Source: Lagopus muta
Taxonomy: Eukaryota > Chordata > Aves > Galliformes > Phasianidae
NCBI RefSeq assembly: GCF_023343835.1
Contig: NC_064435.1
Coordinates: 37,844,603 to 37,908,602, forward strand
Direction of reading: 5' to 3'
DNA length: 64,000 nt
Both the position numbers and the translations under genes were made by a program. Under the pieces are notes generated by a model that had not been told where the DNA came from, searched no databases, and saw nothing but the letters and a program-made list of their open reading frames with translations. Shown here in pieces: positions 1 to 12,700 of the stretch. Each line of letters starts with the position of its first letter. The stretch's first letter is position 1.

Positions 1-985
1 ACTGGTAGTACCCTTTTGACTATAGAGATCTCTTGTCCAAAGAAGTTTTTTGCACAGTTTCCCAGAGAAAATTGATCACCATAACAATATAGGCAAGTAG
101 GATCAGGAAATGGATATGAACAATCAAGAAAAAATCCTTCAGCACAATGCAAGTAGGCTGCCCACAGATGTCATGTCTCCCACTGCCATGTGGAGGAGCT
201 TCATATCTTGACTGGACAAAGTCCTGAGCAACCTGATACACTTCTGAACAGGAGTCTGAATTAGATGATGACCAGAGATCTCTTTCAGTCTGCACTTAGC
301 TGTGATTTGTTATTCTCACAGCAATTGTATTGTTGTGTTTTGAATGGAGACTACCATCATGAGAGCAAATGTGCCACAATAAGGTCCAACAAGACTCTTG
401 CTGTGGCCAGCCAGTAAGGAGCAGCCTCACTCTTCGCATACACAGGCAGTATGAGAAGACACACGACTTTCTAAGAGACTCCTGACTCCTGCCCCAAAAT
501 AAAATATATCCTGCTGTGGATTGGGAAAAAAATTAAAAATCAAAGCTCCTGAATATAACAACTTTGGTGATTTGTTAGAAGAGGGAGATGCTTTGAAATC
601 AAGTATTTCTGACTACTCTTCTCTCACAACACAAGGCCACTAATACCCAAAATGTTTTCTGAATTGTTCAAGAGGGATCCAAAATTGAAATACAGGAAGT
701 ATTACCAGTCTGCTAGGCTTATTTGAGAGACATCTGATTCCTACTTGGTTTTCCTCTTTTACACCAAATCATAGGTCAGTTTTAGGCCTACTTCCATTCA
801 GGTGCTATTCATTTCTCTTGCCATCTCTTAAATGAGCAGGTCCTTTTGGCAGTTACTCTCCATATATTCATGTCTGCCCAAGACTTTGTTTTCTCCCTGT
901 TAATGATCACCCTATAAAATAAGGCACACTTGTTGAATAAGAATATACAATGTTTAATTCACAGAAATGAGCAGAGGAGGATGGA
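1..985. other. Intergenic DNA, no recognised gene
   Basis: AT-rich sequence without a recognisable gene or repeat. The minus strand has a 91-codon open frame at 20-295. Its last third is hydrophobic, like a membrane segment, but I do not recognise it and see no splice or promoter context. It touches the window edge, so a partial exon cannot be excluded. Confidence 0.5.
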
Positions 986-1053
986 GGGGAGGTTCAATTC
1001 AATGATCTTTTAAGGTTCCTTCCAACCTCTGCAATTCTGTGATTCTGTGAACT
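986..1053 (+). mobile_element. CR1 retrotransposon 3' tail fragment
   Basis: The segment contains the typical CR1 3' end: a TGATCTTTTAAGGTTCCTTCC-like core followed by CCAACCTCTGCAATTCTGTG and a repeated ATTCTGTG tail. Only the last part of the element is present, as expected for a 5'-truncated CR1 copy. It carries no coding capacity. Confidence 0.85.
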
Positions 1054-1994
1054 TGTCATTGATGTGGGTCTGTAATATTGCATCAAGGTTTGCTGCTCCT
1101 CATTCTATTCTATTCTCTATTGCCCTCATAGAGACATGTTAATTTTTTTGGTTGTCACACACAGTGGCAGCAGTCAGCTTACTCATCTCCAACTTCCTTG
1201 GAGACCCACTATAATAAATAACTTTTGGAGTTCATTCCAACCTTGCTACTAATTAACTTTTTCAATACTGACATGAATGTGGCACACATTCTTTTTAATT
1301 GTAATTTGGTAATTGTCAAGAGTCAGTTTTTCCCATTTGGATGCTGAAAGGAATTCTTATAACAACTTCAGAATTAACTAAGCTTTGAAGGGCTAACACT
1401 GGGAAAGCTTCTAAAAACAAGCAGTTTGGTAAGGAGTGAAACTAATAAAACTCAAATTTCAAATTTATCTGCCTTTGCCTGATGTCTGATAGGACAAGGA
1501 TGAGCTTCTTAGCTTTTCTATCTACATGGGTACCTATTTTCCTAATTCTACCTTCTGAAAGGTTTCTACTCTTCTATTAAATGGGGTTGAAATTTAACAA
1601 AATTCAAAACTTACTATAAGGAGCCTGACACAGTCATAGGTACATTCAGTTATGACTGCAAAAATCTTGGTATAAACAAGTAAGGTTTATGAACTATGGA
1701 TGTGAAAGTAAGACATACTTTGAAGCAAAGGTGGGAAAAGAAAGCATTACAAATGGGGAAAAAAGAAGCTCCACAGCCCAAGCAATGATCCTTCTGCTGA
1801 GAAGTAACTATGACAATGCCTGCTAAGGCAAGCCATTTACAATACCCTTTTGGGGTTACACACCATGACCATGTTATATTCCATTTTGTTTTGCTTAGTT
1901 TTGTAATAAAGATCGTGAAAGTTACTGAAGGATTTAACATATTTCACATGTTCTATTGCTGTATTTTTCATAGCAGTAAAGAAAACAGTAGTGC
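1054..1994. other. Intergenic DNA, nothing recognised
   Basis: AT-rich unique-looking sequence. Short open frames are present on both strands but show no family similarity that I can recognise. Confidence 0.5.
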
Positions 1995-2021
1995 AAAAAA
2001 AAAAAAAAAAAAAAAAAAAAA
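1995..2021 (+). repeat. Poly-A run, 27 bases
   Basis: An uninterrupted run of 27 A residues is followed by GAAAGCAGCAGC. It could be a simple mononucleotide repeat or the tail of an old retrotransposed sequence. No recognisable processed gene lies upstream of it. Confidence 0.9.
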
Positions 2022-4099
2022 GAAAGCAGCAGCACCCTATCAGCAATGACAGGTACATAAATCTGCCATGTCTCACTATGATGCAAAGGGTTAGGAATTG
2101 ACAGCAACCACCAAAAGTCTTGCTGATTTTGTCAATTTAGTGGCAGCAGGTAAAACTGGCATTTAAAATAGTTTTGGATAGAGTTATACACATACATAAA
2201 TATATACATACAGCTAGTCACATTGAAATGTAATATGTCTTTTTCTTATTGTCTCACTGCTTTCTGAAATAAAATCCTGCTTTTTCACAGAATAATGTGC
2301 TTGTGAGCTGCAGACCAAAAAAAGATGCTTATTTGATGAAAAGGAAATTTACAGAATGTGAATCAGGGCAATAATTCATCTTTCTTTCCATTGTTCTTAC
2401 ACATTAGTCACTACCACAAGGTTTTTGTCCCTCCATATTGCATCCTCCCGACTCACTACACTGAATCACAGACCTTTCTGATTAGCTGCCTTTATTTAGC
2501 CACACCATAATCATTCGATTCTCTCCATGCAAGTCAAAAGCAGAGCTGCGATCCATCTGTTAAGTTATAGACCATAAGCCCCCATCTGTCATCCGTGGGC
2601 CAGTGGCAGTCCCTCGAGCACTCTGTGCCTGTCTGCAGAGAGCTGGCTGCTCTCATGGCGCTGCCTCCTCCTCATCTCCAGCTGTTAAATCGCATTAAAA
2701 GATGGGTGAAAAGCAGAGGAGAAAACAATGGGCATAACATTGATTTTTCATGCAAACAAATGCTTTAGCTGCAAGAGGGATGTTACACAATTGCAGATGC
2801 TCAGGGAGGAACCTCGCAGCCACGTGCCTCTCCAGGCAGAGCTGTGTGAGCACCAGGCCCCAGCTCACTGCTGCACCAAGGCCTCATCAAGGCAGCAGGG
2901 TGTTTCTGCAAAACCAGAGCCTCGGTTGCCCTACTTTGGCCACACACACAAGGCAGCACCATCTGGTCCCTACCCCTGTCTGAGCCCACAGTGGGACAGC
3001 GGCAGCAGTTTTCATCCCCTCCTCCCCCCCTGCCCCAGGCTACCGACCCACCAGCAGCACATACTCCCTAACACCTCGCTTGCAGCCCAGCATGCAAGTG
3101 GAAGTGCCATCAGCTCTCATTTATTCCAAATGCTGAGCTACTGCCTGCAGCACCTCAGGCCTCTGCACTGCTGGTCCCTGTCAGATGGCTTGCTGGGATA
3201 CATTCTTCAGCCAATACATCGTAATCTGATTGAGATCGTGAACCCTATGCAGTCCCAAGCTGTCTGACAGATACCTGAACCCACCAAACCATCCTTCAGC
3301 TAGCGCTCTGCAGGCACTGCACAAGAAATTGCCAGTACAGATCGGTCTGAAAACTAAGAATGAAAAAGAGCATAATCAAACAATATTTAATTTCATATCA
3401 GAGTACCTGAAGGGAAAGGAGGTGATGCAGTGGCTTTTTTATTTGGATTTTATTCATACCTCAAAAACATCTCTCATTTTAATTTATGCTGAAATCCTTA
3501 AAATGTTCCTGCACACCATACCGAAGAAACACAGGAAAGTGTCATGGCAAAGGCAGATTTTTGTGGAGTGGGCATGTGATAATTATGTATATATATCCCT
3601 GAACAAGGTAGATACCTCATACATGGGTCACCACCTCACAGCCATTTGCCACCTGAGTTTATTTAGTAAAGCACGTTAATGTCTGAGGCTAGCAGCACGC
3701 TGGCAATAGCGTAGCTGAGATCCAGCAGGACCAAACAGCCCAGTACCAATTTACTGCTGGCCCTGCTAAGAGCAGCTGCACGTACAGGGCTGGGACAGAG
3801 CTGCAGGTCAGACACGTGGACTAACACCAATATGCAGCCCTGCAGCCAGTTCTGAGAGCCCAATTGTGTCTGAAAACAGGCTGATGTGGGCAAATATTGT
3901 CCTTTACTCCACCATCCCCGAAAGTATCAGTTTAAACCTGAAATCCTCATTTTTGGAGCACATGTGAATGCACCTGTTTGACCAAGACCATGAGTGCAGA
4001 ACACCACATTTGTAACTGCACACAGCTGAAATTTCTTGGGGTCATTTGTGCCAGGCTTAATGTTCTTCAGTGTCTTCAGACTAAACACACAAGGAAGAC
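2022..4099. other. Intergenic DNA with a moderately GC-rich block
   Basis: No gene recognised. From about 2480 to 3270 the base composition is richer in GC than the surroundings. That block includes a 179-codon open frame (2728-3267, + strand) of low-complexity, His/Pro/Ser-rich translation that looks non-coding. The part at 2480-2720 has a mixed-motif texture with a CAGCTG E-box and TAATCATT, and could be a conserved regulatory element. This is inference only. Confidence 0.4.
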
Positions 4100-4556
4100 A
4101 TGGAGCTGTTGAAACAAGTCCAGAGAAGGCCATGAAGATGATCAGAGGGCTGGAGTATTTCTCCTATGCAGAAAGGTTGAGGGAGTTGAGCTTCTTCAGC
4201 CAGGAGAAGAGAAATCTCTGGGGTGACCCCACTGCAGCCTTCCATTTCTGGAGGGTAATTAGAAGGGGGACTGACATTTTACATGGTTTGATAGGATAGG
4301 GTAACGGAGTTTACACTAAAAGACAGGAGATTTAGGTCAGATGTTAGGAGGAAGATTTTTTTCACACAGAGTGATGAGGCAGTGGCACAGGCTGCCCAGA
4401 GAAGCTGTGGGCGCCCCATCCCTGGCAGCACTCAAGGTGAGATTGGATGGGGCCCTGGGCAGCCGAGATGGTGTGGGGCAGCCCTGCCCACAGCAGCAGT
4501 TTGAAACTGGATGATCTTTAACGTTCCTTCCAACCAAAGCCATTCTATGATTCTAT
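4100..4556 (+). mobile_element. CR1 retrotransposon, 3' portion
   Basis: A recognisable CR1 3' portion runs from the end of the reverse transcriptase region (AAGATGATCAGAGGGCTGGAG and the following TCCTATG-AGAAAGGTTGAG motif). It continues through the GATGTTAGGAGGAAG segment and the CAGGCTGCCCAGAGAAGCTG motif to the ATTCTATGATTCTATG tail. Frame breaks are present and no functional reverse transcriptase remains. It is a 5'-truncated copy. Confidence 0.95.
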
Positions 4557-6638
4557 GTGTTTAGGCCCCTTTATTGTGCCTAACTCCAGATTATGGGGGT
4601 ACAGAATACCCCACATACTAAACTTGTTAAACAGCTCACAATCAGGGCCCTCCATGTCTCTCAATTATTCATTTGGAACGAATTGAACTTTTCCTGGATC
4701 CTATGCTTTGCTAGTTTGGAAAGAGCATTTTTTCAGCCCCCAAAGTCCAAATCTGAGTTCATGCAAACTTTGAGAAGGATGGGTCTGGTTCCAGGAGCTT
4801 CACTTCAATTCCATCTTTAATCAACAGTGTTAGCAAAGGGGAGTTTTATGCTAATGCCCCAGTACTCATCAACTAATATAACAAAAAGCAGAAAAACTAT
4901 CTCAGTCCTAGAGATATCATCTTCTCTTTCTTTTGGGAACATATACATAATGAACTAATCAAGCTCTGAATGATAAACAACTGCTTTAAATAGATAAGAA
5001 GCAAATAGGCAAACAGACAATAAGGTTATTAAGGGATAACACTGCGAAACTGGGTGACGTGATTATCTGAAATCAATTTAATTTCAAATTTAGCATTTCT
5101 CTTTATGTTCATTTCTACAATTTTTCTTTTCCCTCTGGTTCGTGTTCACTTCCAAATATTTTAGTTTTACAGGGTCTTTCTGCAGAAAAAAAAAAAAAAA
5201 AAGGTAGATTCAAAACAGAATATATCATCATCTAAAGAAAAAAAATAAACTGGCCTAAAACAGTATTTTCCTGTATGTCTCCAGGGTCACATGTAGACTT
5301 TTGCACAGGTCATGCCTTCTCCTGTGCGATTCTCCAATCTTGCACTTCAGACAGAAGCCAGCACTGGCTTATACAGAGATAGTACAGTCAGTAGTTCCTG
5401 CCTTGCTGCTCTGGAGCATGGATAGAGATGCCATGTGGCTTTCCACCTCTGATTATGCAGGTATCACAAACTTTTCTTGAAAAACACAAATGTAGAGATA
5501 AAAGGTTTTACTTCGATTTCTTTTTTTTCTAACTGATAAAGAAACGTAAAACTCATTTGTAAGCCATCAGTTAATTCTGTTGTTCATTTCCATCAAAAGA
5601 AATAGGAAACTTGATAAACTGAGGTAGTTTGCATAGTCCTCTTTTTCTCACATACATGGAAAGGGCATAATGCTCTTCCAAGCAGACTTGCTATTTCTGT
5701 AGCATACAGAGAGATGGAAGAGAGGGAAAACTGTGCACCAAAATCATCTCATAGAAGGAACGGCAATGCCTCACTCCTATTGAAGTTCTCTCACTTTAAA
5801 CCTGCAGCCCAACAGCTCTGTAGTGTACTGCTCATATTAGAGATGTCATCAAACCATCACCAAAGCATACAAAAACCTTCATCAAAACAAAAAGTTCCCT
5901 CTTCATTTGGAGAACTGTCTTCACAGTCCCCAAATATCCAACAGCTTCCATCCAATAGCACAGATGTTTCTCTTTTTGCACTATATCACATCCTCTTAAT
6001 CTTCATTTATTCTCTGTCCTCATCCTCTTCCACAATGTTTGGCTATTCAGGGATGAGTATCTTACAACTTCTCAGAAGAAAAAAAAAAAAAAAGAAAAAA
6101 AACCAGCAGCAATTTTCCTCTGTATAGTTTCATTGACTTGGAAATGTTACAGTTTTTTTACCAGTGTGAGTAACATCCTTTTAAATAATGCCTACAAATA
6201 ATGTAATTTTACCATATAAAATAGCAGTTATGTGTCTGTATTGGTTTGAACACAAATATGACATCCTTGAAGCAGAAGCATTCACTAAATTGTTTGGAAT
6301 GCTTTTATAATCACTGCTAACATGAAAGTATCAAAAATCCTGCTTTTATACTAAATTAAGGCCAACAGTTCCCGCAATAGTGACTTTATGTGACTTTATG
6401 TGCATGGGGCATACAAAATGATATAATAAGCAGGAATATAGTGCCAATGTTTTTCATCAAAAGAATAATTCAGTGTGGAATGACATCAGCGTTCTTACTA
6501 AAATTTCTTCATTGGTTTTAGGCAAAAGATCAAAGAAATGTTGTGAACTGATTTTTCATTATATTTAGTTAAGGTACCCTAGGGACATTTAATGACTGTT
6601 CGGATTAGACACTAGTTAGTGGGAAATATTGAGTACCA
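4557..6638. other. Intergenic DNA, A-rich runs
   Basis: No gene recognised. It contains A runs at 5186-5202 (17 A) and around 6080-6101 (interrupted). A 137-codon open frame at 5714-6127 ends in a lysine run encoded by the second A-run and is not credible as a gene. Confidence 0.5.
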
Positions 6639-6715
6639 CAGAATCACAGAATCATACAGGTTGGAAGGGACCTCCAGAGATCATCGAGTACAGTCCCCCA
6701 AAGTAGAAATTGATA
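6639..6715 (-). mobile_element. CR1 retrotransposon 3' tail fragment
   Basis: The + strand reads CACAGAATCACAGAATCATA followed by GGTTGGAAGGGACCTCCAGA and GATCATCGAGT. This is the reverse complement of a CR1 3' end, so the element lies on the minus strand and retains only its tail. Confidence 0.9.
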
Positions 6716-9700
6716 AACTAAAAAGTCATTCCCTAATGCCATGAAATCAAGTTTTCTTCTGTAAAAAAATACAAAGTATTCATATTGCTTATAAGGACTC
6801 AACTGATTAGGTCCTAAAAGCCTTCAGCAGGGTTTTATTTAAATTAAACTAAAAATTAATACCTTTTTATTGCAGGGTTTAGTGGGAGGGGGCGAGAAGG
6901 ATGCATCCAGCAGAGATATTTTATTAAACCATACTTGATTTCTTTCTAAGTGTGAAACAGTTCTCAAATTTGTCCAAACACTGCATTACTGTGGACAAAT
7001 AATCCCTACTGTGGTATTGGAGGACACCGAAAATAGCAGAACAGGGAGCCTTGGAGGAACACTCCACACGTCAGGAGAAAGACTTTTTGCTTCTCATGTG
7101 TTCTGACTCCACGAGTTTAAATACTAATTGAATTCCAATAAAACCTTAACTGTGCAGTTATATACAGAGATAGCACAGATATTTTCTAGTCATAAGTTGC
7201 TTCATCCTAGCATCTCTTGGGAGTGACAAGTTCTCTAGAATTTTACTGGAATCACTTTGTAGATTTTGTTCATAGAAAATACAGTGGAAGCTAAACATAA
7301 CTTCTTTTGCCCTCTAAAAAGTGTGAAATCTGTGGTCCTTGGGAGACCTTCTTCCTTAACACCAAATTATGGACATCTGGAAATCAGAATGAGAGAAAGA
7401 CAGTTTCCACATCCTCAAAGTGGGAGAATAGAACTGAATTTGGATCTGAGCCTGTGTCCTTCTACACTGAGGAAAAGAGATGGACTACTGTCACAGCAAG
7501 AGAGACGGGTCAAAAAAGTGGAGCAGAACAGCTGCTTTAGAAGCAGTGAGACAAAACAAAGAAATTCAGAAAAGAATACAGAAAACTTAAGAAAAGAAAA
7601 AAAAAAATGGACATGAACAGCTTACTATTCATTATCCTCTTGGGAAATATGTTCAGCACATCATACAGCCAGTGATACTGAAGAATCAGTAATGGTTTGA
7701 CGTTCTTCTACAGCATACTGCTTAGGAAACAAGCACTGTTCTTGCAGCCAGTGAAGCCTCGAATTACATGTCCAATTATTCATTTTGTCTACCAATGAGG
7801 ACAACAAGGTGAAACCTTATTAGTATAAAGCTTGCTTGGAATTAAATCTAGTGTAAAATTTAATCATATAACTATATAACGTAGATTACATTACTATCTG
7901 CTCCACACTGAGCTAATTTAAAAAAAAAAAAAGTTTGCATAAATTTGTATTTGATAGCTGTATTCCAAAGAAAAGAACCTAGTTGGAAGAGCAGCACCAT
8001 TCATACATGATCTTACACATCTTTATGTAGCTCAGAAGCAATGGAGTTGATAGTGAAAATAGCATACAGAAGAAAGAATATTAATGAGGCTTAATGGTGT
8101 TTTCTCATATACGTGAAATGTGTTTGTTAGTCTTTAAAAATATCTCATCTTAGAGCAAAGATCTCTTCAGCTCTTAATCATATCTATAGCAGGTATTTCA
8201 GAGAACAAAGTAGATAAAAGAAAGTACATAAAAGTTGCTTATTTCATGTTGTCAAATATGAAAGACTTTGCAAAACTTTCCCCCCCCAAACAGTTATTGT
8301 ACTTCGTATCAGTATTCATTCCTATTCTTTCTAAAGGCGAGTAAAATAAAAACCTAATGAAAATGCCCTCATAAATGTAATAAGATGACAATTTCATATA
8401 TGAAGCCAATTTGAAGCCAATATGAAGGCAATTTAACTGTACAGTTCACCAGCATTATTCATATGACGTAACTTTCTGATCTTTTAAATATACATATAGC
8501 AAAATTGGAAAGCGTTCAGAGAAGGTCAGGAAATGGAATCAAGTCACAAACAAGCTTCTGTCTGTGGAACCATTTCATGATCCAGTGTGTTTCAAAAGAA
8601 GTCTCATGGGGAATAGAACAGAGCTGCAAATTCATTAATGATACGGAATAGCCATATAGGAATCAACAACTCACTGTCTCTTCTCATACCCAAACTACAA
8701 TGAAACTATGAAGAGGCAGTTTAAAAAAGCACTAGGAGGATGTTAGTCTCATACCTATGGAGTAGATCTGCAGAGCTCAGCGGATGCTGAAAATGGACAG
8801 GGCTCCCAAGAGTACCTACTCATTTGAAAAACATCCTCTGAAGTGGTGCACCCAACAAAAACAAATCTTGATGTATCCTGAGGTACCTCAAATCATGAAG
8901 TACCTGTGCTGAAAATAACTGAGATAAGAAAATTGAAGAAAATTGAGATAAGAAAATATTCCTTGTAAATTCTTGACCTGTTCTTGTGTTTTCCTAGGCT
9001 GTGATGTAATGAGGAAATTAGGGACAGTATGGGATTCTTGAGTTGAACTGATGGCTGATTTGAGCCAGGATGGCTCCATGAAAAAAGAAAGAGGCAGTCT
9101 CTCCAGCAAGCAAAAATCACGTGTATAAGTAGTTTTTGGATCATGAATTCTTGCATCCATCAGTCAGGCTTCTGATTTTTTTGCCATTCAAATATTACTA
9201 GCATTCACATTAAAGACAGTAAACCATCATTTCATGACAGCATCTTATCTTCAGCTCCCACTGACTTCAAGGGCTCCACAGTCATGAAAATCTGCCAGCA
9301 GGTTTGTAGAAGTAGAAAGGTAGTCAAGTTATTTTCTACAAATGTATTAGAAATAATGATAATAATTTTTCCAGTATATAAATCACAAAGTAGGAAGGTC
9401 AAAAAACTTCAGGTGTTTTTTGGATACTCTCTTTCAAAGAATATGTGATTCTGCAATCCTCTACAGGATTTATGAAGCAGTCTCCAAGACTAATTCCTTT
9501 CAGACAAAGAGGAGGTTAATAAGCATATGGGTCTCTGCGCGTACCAGGCTATGAGATGATTATAACATTCAGATAAAATCAGTGAAGATTATATCCTGCA
9601 GAAGCGTTTTTCAATACAATTAAGCATTTATAAGCTTTCTGCTTTCAGTAAATACTATAGAATTATTTTGCTTAATATTTAAATAGCAGAACTTTATGTA

Positions 9701-12700
9701 AGCCCTTTTAATTTGAGACTTACATCTGAGAGTCATGCGGAGTAACAACTACTTGGAAAAGAAACATAAATCCTCTTGTTAACAAGATAGCTATCAGCTA
9801 TCATGGTGCCTGTAGGTTGACATAAAATAGAGCTGGTGGGGGCTGGGGAGAAAGAAACCCAAGAAATAGTCAGGCTTGGTTCTAATTATTTCATTATTAA
9901 AATATCTGCAAAGGAAGACTAGCATGAGTCATTTTCTTTGGGGACAAATTTTTCTCATTCTCGATCATGCTGAGCAATACCTTGCTGCATGCGTGGTTCT
10001 GCAGAAAGCAATGCGACTTTCATGAAATATTATTCAGTGTTAGTCAGAATAGCTGCAGGTCGTTTCTAGAGTTTGGGAATTTTGAAAGAGCAATTCCTCC
10101 TCCTGCCCTGAAAAAATAGATTCTGACACACCTGATTTTAAGAAAATGGCAGGGAAGAAGGAGGAGATTAATCACTTTTTAAGGAAAACCTGAAATCTGC
10201 AAATTGTTAAGCACTTTTAACTGCATGTGGGGGGAAAGTAAAGCACTAGTTATTTGGCTTCACATACAATTTTGTTGAAGTTTCTGTTTATATTAGTGAT
10301 GGAGAGACTATTTCTCCAGGTATGAGCTGAAATAATTTCATATTTTTTAAAAAGGAAATTGCATATATAATCAATATCATTTAAAAAGGAAAAGTTAATT
10401 AACATTTGTCAGTACAGCAAAGAGGTCTCATTTCCTTCTTTTGCATTATCATATTTATAAAGATCTGTGCTGGAATGATGTGTCCACTTCTGGATTCAAT
10501 ATTCCATAAAGGCACTAAGAAAATAGAAACTACATGAGTTCTTGGAGAGTTGAAGAAAATCCTTTGCTGTGAGAGACAAAGCAAAACAGATCTTTGCAGT
10601 TCATTTGAAAAAGTACATTTAGAAAGAAATCTGATTCCAGTACATAAATACTGCCCTGCAAAGAAAACATCAGATAGAAAAGATTGTGTATTCCTGCAGA
10701 AGGATTATAACAATCAAGAGCTGAATCCTAAGCAAAACTAGTTTCAATTAAAAAATAGAGATCACTGCCTAATTATGGGAAATAAGTTAATTACTGGGGA
10801 AAAAACAAAAAGCTATAAGCAGAAGCTCAGCATTCTCTATCTCTGAATATCCACAGAGGAACACGCGTCTTCTGAAGCCAAGACATTGGCTTCATAACAG
10901 GAACTAGATGAAGTTAAGTGACCTATGATAACAAGTGGATAAAGCTTGCCTTAAGAGTCAATTCTGGTCTTAAAATCAGTGGAAAGTAACACAATTCAAA
11001 CTTTAGAAAGCTGAAAAATATAGCAAATAATTATTCTGCAGACTTGATGGAATCCAGCCTAAGCTAAAGCAAGCACAACAGAAATACAACAGTACTTAGG
11101 AGCAGAGTCATTGCCTGAGGAACAGTCTACTACAGTAATACCACTTGGAAAAAAAAAATAAGCAAAAATGCTTTGTTATCTTGGTACTTGAAGAAAAGGT
11201 AAACAATATCCCAAATATTTTGAAGTACTGCCTTACTGAATAGGAAATGTAAAATGAAGCATCTTAAATTGCTTATGATGGATTAATGTATCTGAGCTGA
11301 TGGATCATGATGGAACAGTGCACTCGAGAATGAAGCAGAATTTTAAATGGAATCTGAATCTTTCTGAAACTCAAGGAACTGGAGGAGGAAGTTTAAGTAG
11401 AGATTTTGTCCACAAGTGACATGATGCATGATAGAAACTCATTTCATGAACCCCCGCTTTAACATCTGAGGTTCTTAACAAGAAATAAAGAATGGTGGGA
11501 AATGGCAAATGTAATGCTGGAAATGTATGTTGATATTTATGTCATTTGACATTTAATGACAGATACCCTCTATTGTATTCTGCCTTCCACATTTAACTAC
11601 TGTCTTAAACTCTGAAATATGGAAACTAACACCTTTGATTTAAATGTGAAGTTCTAAGAGGCGAAGTGTCAACCATATGGCAGAACAATTTAATCAAATA
11701 TAACCAGTTTTAGTCTTTACACATCCATAATCATATCAAAAGTGCTAATCTTTTTAGTTTTAATGTTAAATTGCACACTTTTTTCAGGTTACTAAAGTGC
11801 TCATTAAGGCAAAATAGAAATAGAGCTAAAGTAGCAGCTGAATTTTAACTAGACTTTTCTCCCTATGTAAAACTTAATGAGGTTGCATCCAACTTAATTT
11901 TAACAACACTATGCACTATTTTCATGAGAAATACTGAAGGGAAATGTCTCAAAAGACTTTTTAGACCTTAGCATTAACTTATATTTATTTTTAGATTACT
12001 TGAAATGTTTTTTCTATGGTAGTGAAAGGTTGGAATGTCATAAATGTGACTTTCTTATTATTCTTTAGATGCATCTTTTCTGATATCAGTGGTAAAAGTA
12101 CACTAGGTGGTGAATTTCTTCTTCATTTATTGATATTATTTCTCATTAAAGTCTTACTTTCACTCTTCAGCTGACGACAAAAACAAGGATACTTTTGCTT
12201 TTCAAAGCATGGAGGGTGGACTTGAAGAAAGAACTGACATCATCATTTTGCAATGGTAAGGACACAGACATGCTAAGCAGGGCTTTAACCCCTTTTGTGT
12301 AAACTGCAAACACTCCACCTCTTTAAAAGCTATTTAGTCTGAGGTCATTCTTAGGTACATAGAGTTCGAATAAAAGCATAAGAAATCATTACTTGTTTTA
12401 TTTCTCATTATAAAATATGAAATATCTTTATGAATATTGTACAAAGATAATGATTGTAAAAAAACATTAGCTGAACCTGGGGACACATGCAGTACTTCTT
12501 CAAGGAGTAGTATACCACATACAGCAACAGATTAAATCCACACACAGCCAAAAATCCACACCTCACCCGTGTATCTCATTTCTGCAGGAGGAAATACTGA
12601 TGCTTCTGAGCTGTGGAACTTCTTGCAAACAAAATAACAAAATTAAACATTACAAATGCCTTAACCCATTGCTGTACTTATACTTCCTTAGTGCCTGCAA

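Noticed and set aside
2728-3267. 179-codon plus-strand frame
   Set aside because: No recognisable domain, biased composition, overlapping frames on both strands and no splice or promoter context; kept only as part of a GC-richer block.
7266-7616. 116-codon plus-strand frame ending in Lys-rich sequence
   Set aside because: Purine-rich DNA lacking recognisable family similarity; probably chance.
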